This document shows positions 1 through 12,300 of a stretch of 64,000 nt of DNA, one piece after another. The stretch lies in contig CM060920.1 in NCBI GenBank assembly GCA_030737875.1, positions 816,246,686 to 816,310,685 on the forward strand. Reading direction: 5' to 3'. Position numbers and translations under genes: made by a program. The notes under the pieces were generated by a model. That model was not told where the DNA came from. It ran no database searches and was given only the letters and a program-made list of their open reading frames with translations. Origin of the DNA: Allium sativum (taxonomy: Eukaryota > Streptophyta > Magnoliopsida > Asparagales > Amaryllidaceae). Positions within the stretch are counted from its first letter, which is position 1, and each line of letters opens with the position of its first letter.

Positions 1-509
1 TTGGCCCTTAAAAATGGAAATTTTGCAAATGACCTCCGTTTTCGACGAAACCACTTTTGTTGGATCTAGGATGTCGAATTATTGCTAGATTCCAAAATTC
101 AAGATCTTTCGAATCAATATGTGAGCGTGGCAAAGGAAAACGTGTTCTGACAATTTCAGTCAATTTGGATCGACCAGAAATTGGCCATTTTTCCAACGGT
201 CTTCAAATTTAACGAAATTTGTTTTGTTAGAACCGTATCGTCAATACGAAGCTAGAAAATATTTTTTGGGAATTTTTAGAGTCCGTGTGTGGCCCCAGTA
301 AATTCAAATGTGCATTCAAATTCAATATATATATTTATATTTTGATTTTGACAGAAACTGATCGAAACAGCCAAACTGGCTGACGATACATACCCCACTG
401 TGTTCGGAATAGTGGTAATAGCTAGGTATGACAGTCGGTGGGTTCGATTCCGAGTTCGAAATAAAAAGTTGCTTTTTGAAATTAAATAATATATATATAT
501 ATAATTTTA

Positions 510-855
510 TAGCCCCACCCCCTTTGTCTCCCTTCCTCCTTCTTCATTCAGATCGAGATAAAAAAAGGGGGGACCACGACGCCATCGCGCCCTCGCGTGA
601 CATCCCCAGGCGCCGCCGCCTCTGATGGCCTCTCCCCTCCACCTCCGATGGCGCGCCGCCTGGAAATCCCCCCTTTGACGCCCTCTCTCCTCCCCTTTTA
701 CCCATTCAAACCGTAAACCTCCCGAACCCTAGATCCCCTAGCCCAGCACCGCCAATCCCCATTACCACCACCGCACCCTCCAACTCCGGCGTAAACCCCT
801 GAGCCCGCCATGGCCTGACCAACGCCATCCCCCACCCCCAAAACCATCTGTAAGT
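510..855 (+). promoter_or_regulatory. GC/C-rich leader of A copy 1 with donor-like GTAAGT
   Basis: A sharply GC-rich, pyrimidine-rich island in an otherwise AT-rich LTR. It follows a TA-rich tract (about 486-512) that could supply the TATA function. It contains a CCCTAGA telo-box-like string near 727 and ends at CTGTAAGT (849-855), which fits a 5' splice donor. The equivalent islands in copies 2 and 3 lie just downstream of a clear TATA box, so this is probably the transcribed leader (R/U5 start). That function is inferred from position. Confidence 0.45.
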
Positions 856-3194
856 CTTTCATTTATCTATCTTTATTCATTTAATGTAATTAGTTTATAA
901 AAGACACGACTTTTAGTTTATAAAACATATGATTTTCTAGTGTATAAAGCCATGATTTTTGTTTATATAAATATCGTAATTTTAATAGCATAAAGCTATG
1001 ATATTTACTATACGAAAGTTATGATTTTTATTATATGAAAGATTATATTTTTAATGTATCAAAGATTATATTTTTAATGTATAAAAAGATTACATCTTTA
1101 TCATATAAAAGATTATATTTTTATCCTACAAAAAGATAGGATTTTTATATGGGAAAAGGTTAGATTTTTAACACTATCAAAAATAAAAATTGGATTTTTA
1201 TTTATATGAACACCATATAAAAATGTGATCTTTGTAATGTAAACATCGAAATAAAAACTTGATTTTTATCTATATAATAGAGAAAATAAAAATATGATTT
1301 TTATAATATAGAGATAATAAAAAAATATGATTTTTAATATATAGGCATCATATTAAAAATGTGATTTTTTAATATGAACATCGTAAAAAGGAGGGCGTAG
1401 GAATTTCGGGCAAATCCAATCGATCAGAAATTCAGAATACAATGGAGGAGTGGATCCCCAAGGTGAGAACTTCTCACTTTTATTTTATTTTCTAGTTGAA
1501 ATATATACTAGGATACAGACGGTGCTTAGTAGCACCCGATACCCATTGTCCACAGACTGTGGACAACTTGTTTGTTTGTTTGGTTATGTTGTGAAAATTG
1601 ATTATGTAATGTGGAATGGAATAAAATATTTTATAGTTAAAAATATAATTTTTAATGTGTATATGAATAAAGTAAATTTTTATAAACAAATCAGATGATT
1701 TGTTTATGTACACACATTTGACTGATATGGATTGGGACGATAAATTTTATACATCGCCCAATTGCACAAATAAAACCTGTGTTTGATTGTTTGAAACCCC
1801 ACACGGGTATTGAGATGAAATATGACATACACTAATCCCAATAATTAGCTGTATGTCGATCGATTGATTGACAAGCTGTGTAAGCATTGAATATTTATAT
1901 TTAATGCTTCTGTAGTGTAGAATGCACTCTGGATGATGGATGATAATTTATCACTGCTGTTGTATACATGTATCGTATGAAATCCATGTAATCAAATTAT
2001 ATGGTAATTGACTGTGTCTGATTCTAGTCCGGAAAGAATACATATTTTAAAATAACTAATATTTTAAAATAATAAAAGATCAAAATCTGATTTTGATGTC
2101 CGATTTGGGATGGACACGAATATATTTAAATATATACAGCCGTGTTGATTAGATTAACGCCATTTTAATGTGAACAATATTTATATCAATTTTATTCATT
2201 TTTATAATGAATATAAAAAAGTAATTGATTTCGAAATATAATGTTTTGAAAATATTATAATTTATATATTGATGATATGGAATATTCAATTTTGATTTGA
2301 AATTGAATATGAAGTTGAAATCATTTTGAAAATGAATTTAAAACGATTTATAAAATATGTTTTAAATGGAAATCGACGAAATATATATTACGTATATAAT
2401 ATAATGGCCTGAATAGAATGCGCCGCGCTGCGGCAGTTCGTGAATTTCGACCATTGACTTCGAACGGACATTACGGGAGATCCGACCGTCGGATTCTCCT
2501 AAAACTGGAACCGTTGGGTTCATATCGAAAAGGGCTTTCTAAGAATATTAGATATTTGAAATCTAACAGTTGGATTTGGAATTATGTCCAAATAAAATTT
2601 GGAAAAGGTCATTGTAAGTGCAGTTCGATGTCCGTTTATGGAAATCGACTGTAAGGGCCTTGATAAAATTATTAAAAATATCAATAATTTGTGGAAAAAA
2701 ATAACAAATGATTTGGAAAGAATTATGATGAAAAATTCCATATTTGAAAAGATAAAAATAGATTTTTATCGATATAAACTAGTTTTGAACTAGAATTATA
2801 GTCCCATTATTTTAAAATAAATAAATTTGATTTGAAATGGTTTTAAAAATAACCAGAATTTCCAATATATGAATTGGAATGGATTTAAATCAGAATCATC
2901 TTCGGAATATTTCGATATTGGATTCCGTGATTATACGGATATTGCAGAGGAATTTGGAAGATATATATCGTTATTCCAATACGGTATTTGTTGATTCCAG
3001 AATTTGATATTGAATATAAGCCGATATATTTTCTGTTCAGAGCTTGTATTTAATATTAAATGTGTTTTTGGGTTTTTCGTGAATGATGTCTTCATTAACA
3101 CTGTTCTTGAACCCAGTTGAGAAAAGATTAAATCTTTTTATTTAGATTTAATGAAGTATACCAATTAATTGATATTTAATTAGAATGGAATTGA

Positions 3195-3810
3195 AATGTG
3201 ATTTTGGGTTTATCGTGAACGGTGTTTTAAAGAACACTTGTTCTTTAACCCGATTAAAAATGGGATAAGATTTTGGGTTGTCATGAATGGTATCTTTAAT
3301 ATTATTGTTCTTAGACCTAATGGAGTTAATAAAATCAAAAACTAATTGGAGATTAGTTAAGTTGAATGGTTTCCTGGGTATTGATCTGATGTTGGTTTCG
3401 GCCTTCGAGGTTAATACGTAGGGAATTGTTCACTTGCTAATTTACGATTAAAGGCTGATGGAATGGAATGTGATTTTGGGTTTATCATGAACCGTGTTTT
3501 AAAGGACATTGGTTCTTTAAACCACTTAAAGATAGGAATAAGATTTTGGGTTGTCGTGAATGGTATCTTTAATAATACTGTTCTTTGACCTAATGGAGTT
3601 AAGAAAATCAGAAACTAACTGGAGATTAGTTAAGTTGAATGGTTTCCTGGGTATTGATCTTATGTTGGTTTCGGCCTTCGGGGTTAAAACTTAGGGAATT
3701 GTTCACTTGTTAATTTACGGTTAAAGGTTGATGGAATGGAATGTGATTTTGGGTTTATCGTGAACCGTGTTTTAAATGACATTGGTTCTTTAACCCACTT
3801 AAAGGTAGGA
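3195..3810 (+). repeat. About 272-bp tandem repeat inside A copy 1 (two full units plus part)
   Basis: The string AATGTGATTTTGGGTTTATC recurs at about 3195, 3467 and 3740, giving periods of 272 and 273 bp. Each full unit contains two GGGTT...AACCC hairpin cassettes and one copy of the GATGTTGGTTTCGGCC motif. Copies 2 and 3 of the same LTR have one motif copy here, so the expansion is specific to copy 1. Confidence 0.85.
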
Positions 3811-5628
3811 TATGATTTCCCAAGTTAAACAATTGTTAATATTGATTTCTGGGAAGATTAAAACCAACGGGAGTTCTAATGCATCTTTACTTAGATTGAA
3901 TTGATATCCAAAGGAAGATTAAAGAATAAATTTAAAGAATTTATCTTTGATAAAATTAATGGGAACCTTTCCCAAAGTATATGAATATTTGGATAAAGAA
4001 ATATTCTGGATTGGAATGAGGCGTATGTTGTGTTTTTATAGCACTTGTTTATTATATATGCGAGTTATTCAAAAAGACCGGGTTTATCCCATTCTGAATA
4101 ACTGATTCGACGATGTGTCGAGGATGAAGACGATGGTTGAAGATCAGAGGTCTTCACATCGTTTGAATGATTACTGATGTCTTGATTGGGTTGTACACCC
4201 AAGGCGAGGTAATAAGTGGTGATCGTCCAGACGTACTTGGAGATCGACGGATATGCAAGGGCCTCTCCCCTGTATTGGACATATTGGGGAGGAATAAGGT
4301 GCCTCCAGTTTCGTTCAGACCCCGAACAAACTTGTAAATGGATATGTGTCTGACATTAGATTTCATTCTGTGTGATTGATAGACATCGGTTGCATAGCGT
4401 GAATTGCCTGTGTGGCATGCTGAGATGCAAATGATCAAGGATTTTGTTGAAAAGAAGAGTCTTGTGGTTGATGATCAAAGCACGAATTTAATATAGCATA
4501 GCTTTGTGTAGCATTAATTCGCGAGCCTCACACACCGGTGTGAACCAGAAACGGGAGAGGACCTCAGGGAGGGAATGCGTTTCCTTCTAGCTAGGAGTGG
4601 TGTCAGCGTTTTGCATGCCCTATCATTTTACTTATGTAAATGATGGATAGGAGGTGCCTCAGTTATATCGGTCGATCCGGGGCCGATGGAGTCATTGGCT
4701 CATTTACGCACCATAGGGCGGGGAAACGTAGTGTTCAGGCATTTTAATCCACATCGAGTGGACCGTCCCTGACGATCCAAGGGCCCAACTGTGTCTAGGT
4801 CCTGAGACATGGGTTAGATTGTCTCGAAGCGGTAAGGATGATCCCTTGCCTTGGTTCACAGATGGAAATCCAACTTCCAATACGACATTTTGCGGTTTTG
4901 ATTGTAAACCTATATATGGTGACATAGTGGTATGAGGCACTTATGCCGTCTATAATTGATACTTATGATTGAATTTTTTTTGACACTATACACTTATAGT
5001 AATAATAAAACATGAAATTTTACGTACCAAGCACTCATGGCTATTATAAGGTAAAAACTCTATCCTCCGGCTTGCGTTGCATTGTGTGATGGAACCTGAA
5101 TCTTATAATAGCTTCATTGTTCTTTATTTAGCATTGCGCTGTTGTTTTATGCACTGGTATTCTTGGGAGGAAACCCGTTCCATGTTATACGGCGTGGTCC
5201 CTTGATTTATCGAACTTTAAAATAAAGATTAATAACTGTTTCAGTTCTCACACCAGTCACATGACTGACCTGGAGTTTATTGTTTTAACCTAAACTCTGG
5301 GTGCCCCTATTTTCCGCACAGGCAGCTAATAGTTTTGGTTTTGCATATTTATATTCACAGGATCCTGGTTTACAAGTGGAATGATATTCGGAAAGCTCTG
5401 TATCCATTTATCTCTTTCAATTGTGTTTTGTATTATTTTCCGCTGCATTGTAGCTTGTGAACCTCTGATATTTAGTAAATGTGTAATATTTATTCATACT
5501 ATGTATATTCTTGTATTCTGATGAAATTGTTGTAATAAGCAATGAAATGTTCTTCTGTTTGTGTTCTGATTCATCGTGTTCGCAATTTAATCCGGGCTTT
5601 CCTTCACGGGGAAGTTAGGGTCGCTTCA

Positions 5629-5891
5629 GCAGTAAACGGTTGAGTATAAGTAATTGGCCCAATAAACAATGAATCGAATATAACGGGTAACTGGAGGCTA
5701 TCGTTGGAGGACATGTAGATATGGTTGTCCATAAATATGTGTGTTATAATATTCTACCCGGTATATTCATTATGAGAACAGGGATCTTTGATATAAAGAA
5801 TTTTAATCTTGAGTCTGAAAATCTACAGATGTCGAATGAGTTATTGCGATTCCCTTTCCTTTTCGAGGGCGAAAAGTTTTAAGGGGGTGAA
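5629..5891 (+). mobile_element. Internal-region tail of an LTR element, ending in a polypurine tract
   Basis: This stretch sits between the end of A copy 1 and a new LTR start. Its last 40 bases read ...TTTTCGAGGGCGAAAAGTTTTAAGGGGGTGAA, closely matching the polypurine tract context of the A element at 15536-15565 (reverse strand). This is typical of the 3' end of Ty3/gypsy chromovirus internal regions. The rest is non-coding as far as I can see. A copy 1 appears to be inserted into this internal region. Confidence 0.6.
5881..5891 (+). other. Polypurine tract
   Basis: AAGGGGGTGAA lies directly before TGTAACAATCC, an LTR 5' end; this is the priming site for plus-strand DNA synthesis in the outer element. 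Confidence 0.6.
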
Positions 5892-6286
5892 TGTAACAAT
5901 CCATAATTTTTAACCAATTTAAAATTGGAAATTTTATTACATAATTTGAATTTAAATTTGAATTTGACATAAATATATATGTTTAAGAATATTTAATAAT
6001 TTTGATAAGTTAGATGATAGATTTTATTTGAATTATAAATGAGAATGATTATTAATGAGTTTGGATTTATTGATACTATTTGTCTTCGATCAGATTTATC
6101 AAATCGTAATATGAATTAGTGGCATTAGAATTAAGTGTTGCCCTTAGTTTTCATAAAATTTAAGGGAAAATGCTACAACAGTTCACATTCTCTTCTTAAG
6201 ACAAGTGTATGGACACTTGTAATTTTGCATGTTAGCTTTCATGCATGGTTTCCACTTGTCCCCTTATATGTCTTTACCTCCTTACT
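5892..6286 (+). mobile_element. Start of a 3' LTR (TGTAACAATCC...), interrupted at 6287
   Basis: It begins with TGTAACAATCC immediately after a polypurine tract, the same start type as family A (TGTAACAACCC). It is AT-rich with no ORF. A second TGTGACGTCCC start appears at 6287, so this LTR is either very short or interrupted there. I could not find its 3' end. Confidence 0.5.
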
Positions 6287-7810
6287 TGTGACGTCCCAGA
6301 AATTTTGATAATGGAATATCGGATTAATTAATGATTTAACGATGAATAATCAAATTTTTTATGTTGATACTTGGATTAGAAATTTAGGATCAAATGTATT
6401 GTTTGAGTTGAATTGAATTCGATATTTAATTTAGAAATGGTTAACTGAAAATTTAATATTTATTGTTGAATATTTGAATTGGATTTGAAATCCAGCTAGA
6501 AATATAAACGGTTGAATTTAAAAGTAGTGACATCAAACGAATGGGAAATTTTATTTGTTTAAATTATATGGAGATACTGGCTTGGATATAGGTGTATTTG
6601 TGTATAAAGAGAAAATGGAATTTAACATTGCAAATTTGGGATTTAACGGAGTTGTTTAGTGAATCAATAGTGAACCGATATATGATTTTTAAATTAAAAT
6701 AACATTGTTACACAAATAGAGTAGAATTTCAAGTAGAAAATCTTATTGGATCCAGAATATTGAAATATAGAGGTACTTCAAATTTTGTTGCAATTGGATA
6801 TTGTATTGGCGACACGAGGTCAGAGCGTTACATAGAAATTCATCGTAGAATTTAATATTTAATCAAATTAAATAAAACCTACCTCAGAAAACATCACGCC
6901 GACTTACGTTCCTAATCTATACCCATCTGATGGAACTTTGTTCCTATCCATGCATTTGTGCCTTTATAAAAATCATTTTTAACCCCAGATTTCTTCAGCC
7001 TTTCCCCTTTTCTAATTTCCTCCAGCAAAATTAAATCTTCCTCAAATCGAAGAAATAATGGTCAAAACCTTCCCCTTTTTCATGGCCTCTGAGAAATAAA
7101 TTCGCCTTCCTCCTCCGTTGAAATAGTGAATCACCAGCGCCATCTCTTCTCCTTACTTCTATTTTCGTTCGATTGAAGCTGACACAAGAACAAAAAGTAG
7201 GAAATTTCCTAAGCACTTCCCACCAATGCCATCGCTCGTTTTTTCAGGGGAGCCGCGGTTCGTGACGATGGTCCAACATCTACTCGGCGCTGCTCTACAA
7301 CTCAGCTCATGTTTTATTTCGTCGTCGCAGTGATTGTGAGTATAACCTCATGATTTAATTTTGGTTCAAGCAATTTAATTTCGTAAGAACTAGAATTTTT
7401 TTTTACTGTTGACAATATTTGGTGTTAGTTGTTAATTTTGTTGCTCACTGCATTACACACCAAGCCTGATTTCTCTGCTATACTCATTGCTGCACTTGTT
7501 TATTGTTTCTTTATTTTGTGCGTATTTGTTATTGAGGGGATTTTCCATGTGGTGCCATTGTAATTGGAACAAATATATGAAGCATGTGATATTTCCTGTC
7601 CTGTAACCATGTTAAAGAATCATCTCGTTTTCTAACATGGACGCTTCCATTCCCTTTGCATCCATCATGAACGCCACTAAGTCTTAGCATTTGTTTCCCC
7701 AGCATAAGCATTACAAAACATGCATGTATGGGACAGAAAAGTCGGAAAAGCGTTAGCCTGAGTTCAATTAGATGAAGTATGCCATATGCATTTTCATGCT
7801 AATATCCTTC
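6287..7810 (+). mobile_element. LTR-like sequence with TATA box and leader; 3' end unresolved
   Basis: It opens with TGTGACGTCCCAG, the same start type as the other LTRs here. About 0.7 kb of AT-rich U3-like DNA follows, then a TATA box near 6963, a pyrimidine-rich leader (6975-7330) and a donor-like TTGTGAGTATAAC near 7335. No primer binding site or exact target duplication was found. The end at 7810 is a guess from a near-match (CTTCA followed by ATTAC, compared with TTACT before 6287). No coding gene is visible. Confidence 0.35.
6963..6970 (+). promoter_or_regulatory. TATA box of the LTR-like sequence
   Basis: TTTATAAA is followed by a pyrimidine-rich stretch. Its position relative to the TGTGACG start (about 675 bp) is like the TATA position in the other LTRs of the window. 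Confidence 0.4.
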
Positions 7811-8121
7811 AATTACTACAAAAATAGCATTTGCTGTCATACAAATGCCTGCTACTCAAAATCACTGATGTATACATTTGTATTTAATATATGCAGTATA
7901 TAGGTAGGACTGCATATGTATTTTTCAGAATGTATACCTATTGTTTTGGTGCTTTGATCACTTTTGAAACTGTAGCCGTCACTGTGGCATGCTATGTGAA
8001 CGGTATCTATATAGTTGCATGGATAAAACATGCATCTTTATATAAACCTGTAACCTGCTGAAACTTATGTTAGAATGGAGGCACATATCCCTCATGATAA
8101 GCATCACTTTAGAAATGAAGA
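7811..8121. other. Non-coding stretch, nothing recognised
   Basis: AT-rich sequence without an ORF of note or repeat structure that I can assign; it may be host DNA between mobile elements. Confidence 0.4.
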
Positions 8122-8550
8122 GACTACAACAAAAAAGGGATTTTATAGCGTTTGAAAAACGCTATTATAGCCAAATATAGCGTTTCAGAGAACGCTATGT
8201 AACGACATGCTATCTTAGGCCGTCAACTTTAAATAGCACTGGGCAAAACACTATTAAAAATTGATATTCTATAGCGTTTTTCTTTGCTATCAAACATAAA
8301 TGCTATATGAAATCATAGCTAACAACAACCTGTTATAGTGTTTATACACCTTCTACTATAGCTTTTTTTTATTTCTACAGCGTTTATGACTATAATTTTA
8401 TAACATTTAGATGTACGTTTGAATTACGCATTTATTCTATGTTACTAATAGCGTTTGAGAAGGTCATTTTATAGCGTTTTAAAAATTCTATAATATTACA
8501 TGCAAATCCATAGCATTTACCATTTGTATATCACCATTTCAGCTCTTTCA
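8122..8550 (+). mobile_element. CACTA (En/Spm)-like terminus with subterminal repeats
   Basis: GACTACAACAAAAAAGGG resembles the conserved CACTACAA(C/G)AAAA end of plant CACTA transposons, with the first C replaced by G. It is followed by many direct and inverted copies of ATAGCGTTT / AACGCTAT (8146, 8167, 8192, 8271, 8449, 8472 and degenerate ones), the expected subterminal transposase-binding repeats. The opposite terminus was not found, so the element may be truncated or very long. No transposase was recognised. Confidence 0.6.
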
Positions 8551-8930
8551 TTAATTTTAAATACATTCGTATCATTCAGACAATGCTCATATATATCACT
8601 ATCTATTTCTCAAATATATACAAGCACAACATTTTTTACAAACATGTACACTACAACATAATATTTCATATATATCATTGAAACAACATTCATATATTCA
8701 AACTTAATATTTCATACATATAATTCAAATTACTTCTAGCATATCCAAACTTAACAATTCATACATGGAGTTATAACTCTTCTATGTCCATAATACGTCA
8801 TATATACTTGCGTTAACAAGTTACAGTTAAATACTTAATCTTGCTTTGCTTCTGATATGTTGTCCAAAAAAGGAGCAATTTGGTCCTGTCACAACAGAAA
8901 TAAACAATATTAGATCAAAATATTTAAATT

Positions 8931-9012
<82 letters not shown>

Positions 9013-9310
9013 TGTTTTTGCGCATATTTCCTTCCACAAATGTACCATAATATCGACAGTTCATGCTAAGAACTTTATGTTTTTGCAGGAATACATTCTA
9101 CTTTAAAGTTTAAACAAAAGCCAATTGATTTAGATACAACATAACACTTGTACAACTATACAAGCCTCATGAGAATTGAAGACTAATAATAGTGCTTTCT
9201 CAGAAAGGAATAACGAGCCACTGTAGATCCAAAAGTGATCTCAAAGTTTAAGTTTTACATGACTGGATAAAAGTGACAAGTGTCAAGATTACATTTGTAT
9301 TCAGTTATGT
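8551..9310. other. Non-coding host or CACTA interior with a large TA microsatellite
   Basis: AT-rich sequence. A short minus-strand open segment (8835-8885) between an acceptor-like CAG and a stop could be a terminal exon, but nothing identifies it. The rest shows no gene. Confidence 0.35.
8934..9012. repeat. (TA)n microsatellite followed by (GA)6
   Basis: About 33 uninterrupted TA units end in GAGAGAGAGAGA. Confidence 0.95.
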
Positions 9311-9315
9311 AAATT
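9311..9315. other. Target site duplication AAATT (left)
   Basis: AAATT lies directly before the LTR start TGAGACG and is repeated exactly at 22728-22732 after the other LTR end. Confidence 0.9.
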
Positions 9316-12300
9316 TGAGACGACCCGAACTTCCCCGGTCTCCGAAGAGAAGGTAAAGTGCGGATAGTTCGAGAACAAGCCACAAAATAGAATGCAGACG
9401 GAAGAACATTTCATTGTATATTACAACAATGCATCAGATTACAAGAATATATAGAGTATAAACAAATAATATTACACAGAAATATCAGAGATTTAAATTA
9501 CATTTAAATACATAGCAGCGGAAAATAATACAATACACAACTAGAAGAGATATACGGATACAAAGCTTTCCGGATATCATTCCAGCTGCAAACCAGGATC
9601 CTGTGATTATAAATCTGCAAAACCAAAACTACTAGCTGCCCGTGTCAAAATAGGGGCACCCAGAGTTTAGGTTAAAACAATAAACTCCAGGTCAGTCATG
9701 GGACTGGTGTGAGAACTAAAACAATTAATCTTTATTTTTAATGTTCGGTAAATCAAGGGACCACGCCGTATAACACGGAACGGGTTTCCTCCCAAGAATA
9801 CCAGTGCATAAAACAAACAGCGCAATGCTAAATAAAGAAAAATGAAGCTGTTATAAGACCCAGGTCCTATCACACAATGTAACGCAAGCCGGGGGATGGG
9901 GTTTTCCCTTATAACAGCCAAAGAATGCTTGATACGTTTAAAACAAATCATTTGATACTATTATAAGTGCATAGTGTATAAAACAACTTCAAATCATAAG
10001 TATCAATCATAGACGGCATAAGCGTCCCATGCCACTATGTCGCCATATATAGGTTTACAAATAAAACCGCAAATGTCACGTATTTGGAAGTTGGATTTCC
10101 ATCTATGAACCGAGGCCAGGGATCGTCCCCTACCGATTCGAGACAATCTAGCCTACCATGTCTCAGGAACAGCCGCAACTGCCCCCTGGATCGTCAGAGC
10201 CAGTCCACCGATGTGGATTATTATGCCTGAACAATACGTCTCCCTGCCCTTCGGGGCGCAAATGAGCCAACGAATGACTCCATCGGACCCGGATCGTCCG
10301 ATCAAACCGAGGCGCCTCGCAACAGCAACAACCACACAGGTGAAAAGTATATAAATGTCAGGGCTGGTAGGTCACTGACACCACCCTAGCTAGAAAGAAA
10401 CGCATGCCCTCCCTGAGGTCCTCTCCCGTTTTTGGTTCACAACCGAGGTGTGAGGCTCGCGAATTCACGTTACACAAAGCTATGCCACGCAGGCGGTGCT
10501 TTTATCATTAACCACAAAACTTTGCTTTTCAACAGAAGCCTTGATCATTTGCATCTTAGCATGCCACACAGGCAATTCACTCTATGTGTTTGATATCCAT
10601 CAGTATATAACCCCTGAGCTCGTACGTCTCAGAGAAGGGCGTTAAGCAAGAGAATTAATTCTCCGCCGCCAAACAGGTATATATTTAATATAAATCAATC
10701 ACACAGACTAAAATCCAATGTCAGACACACAGTCCATTTACAAGTCCGTTCTGGGTCTGAACGAAACCGGGGGCACCTAGTACCCCGCATATCCATCGAT
10801 CTCCAAGTACGTCTGGACGATCACCAACTGTTTCCATCTTCTTGGGTGTACAGCCCAATCAAGATCATCAGTAATCACCCAAACGACGTAAAGACCTCCG
10901 GTCTTCGACCATCGTCTTCATCTTCGACTTATCGTCGTATCAGTTATTCAGAATGGGATAAACCCGGTCTTTCCGAATAACTCGCGTATATTTTAAATAA
11001 GTGTTACACAAACACAACATACGCCTCATTCCAATTCATCAGTCACTAACCGTAAATTAACCAGAGAATAATTCCCCAAATATTAACCCCGAAGGCCGAA
11101 ACCAACATCAGATCAATATCCAGAAAACCATTCTGCTTAGCTAACCGACAGTTAGTTTCTAAATTTCACATTCATAGGGAAAGGTTTCCATTAATTTTAT
11201 CAAAGATAAATTCTTTAATTTATTCTTTAATCTACTTTTGAATATCAATTCAAACTAGTCGGGATTAACGAACCTTACCGAAGTAATCATTTGTTTTAAT
11301 TTCCCAACCCCAACCTCTAAATCCCATGAAGTAAAACTGGTCCTACTTCATATCTAACACCAGGGTGTTATCGGTAAATTCAATTACCATTTCACGTTCA
11401 AATCTAATTAAAGATTTAACTATCTCCTGGAGCAAAACTGGTGATACTCCATTCTCGAGCATTTCAATCTAATTAAAGATTCATTAAAACTCCACTTAGT
11501 TTCAATCTTTAACTGGGTTAAAGAATCAGTGCCATTTAAAACACAATTCACGATAAACCCAAAATCACATTCCATTAATTATCGGGTTAAAGAACGAGTG
11601 TTATTTAAAACACTGTCTACGATAAAACCAAAAATCAATATCAATTCAATTCCAATTAAATATTAATTAATTGGTACACTTCATTAAATCCAAATAAAAA
11701 GATTTAATCTTTTCTTAACTGGGTTCAAGAACAGTGTTAGTCAAAACACCATTCACGACAAACCCAAATCACATTTGATATTAAATACAAGGCTCTGAAT
11801 AGAAAATATATCGGCTTATATTCAATATCAAATTCTACGACCAACAGATATCGTATTGGAAATAACGATATATATATCTATATCTTTCAAATTTCCATAA
11901 CAACATCTGTATAATCACGAAATCCAACATCGAAATATTCCGAAGACAATTTCGATTCAAATCCATTCCAATGCAATCATTGGAAATTCTGGTTATTTTC
12001 AAAACCATTTCAAATTCAATTTATTTATTTAAAAATAAATAGAATTATAATTCTAGTTCAAAACTAGTTCATTTCGATAAAAATCTATTTTTATCTTTTC
12101 AAATATGGAGTTTTTCATCCCAATTCTTTCTAAATCATTTCTTAGGATTTTACACAAATTATTACTATTTTTAATAATTTTATCAAGGCCCGTACAGTCG
12201 ATTTCCATCAACGGCCATCGAACTGCACTTACAGCGACCTTTTTCAAATTTGATTTGGACATAATTCCAAATCCAACCGTTAGATTTCTAATTTCTAATA

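Larger units (their letters stand above)
1..5628 (+). mobile_element. Giant LTR, family A copy 1 (5' end outside window)
   Basis: The sequence is the reverse complement counterpart of the LTRs at 9316-15535 and 16573-22727. Landmarks occur in the same order: U3 repeats (about 20-260), a GC-rich leader (510-855), a GTCCACAG/CTGTGGAC hairpin (near 1550), a GATCCGAC/GTCGGAT hairpin (near 2482) and a terminal block ending GGGTCGCTTCA at 5628. Comparison with copy 2 suggests about 0.4 kb of LTR lies left of the window. No primer binding site follows the end (the next bases are GCAGTAAACGG), so this is a 3' LTR or a solo LTR, not a 5' LTR. It carries no coding capacity; the short ORFs in it show no family resemblance. 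Confidence 0.85.

Noticed and set aside
714..735. Interstitial telomere repeat
   Set aside because: Only single CCCTAGA/AAACCCTAA words occur; these are telo-box-like promoter motifs, not an array.
6282..7830. Complete solo LTR with TSD TTACT for 6287-7810
   Set aside because: The right-hand candidate reads CTTCA then ATTAC, not an exact TTACT after CA, so the boundary is unproven.
9667..9951. 94-residue ORF found identically at 16924-17208
   Set aside because: Identity reflects the two LTRs of one element; the ORF is antisense or sense to the conserved terminal block and is broken in the solo LTR and copy 1.
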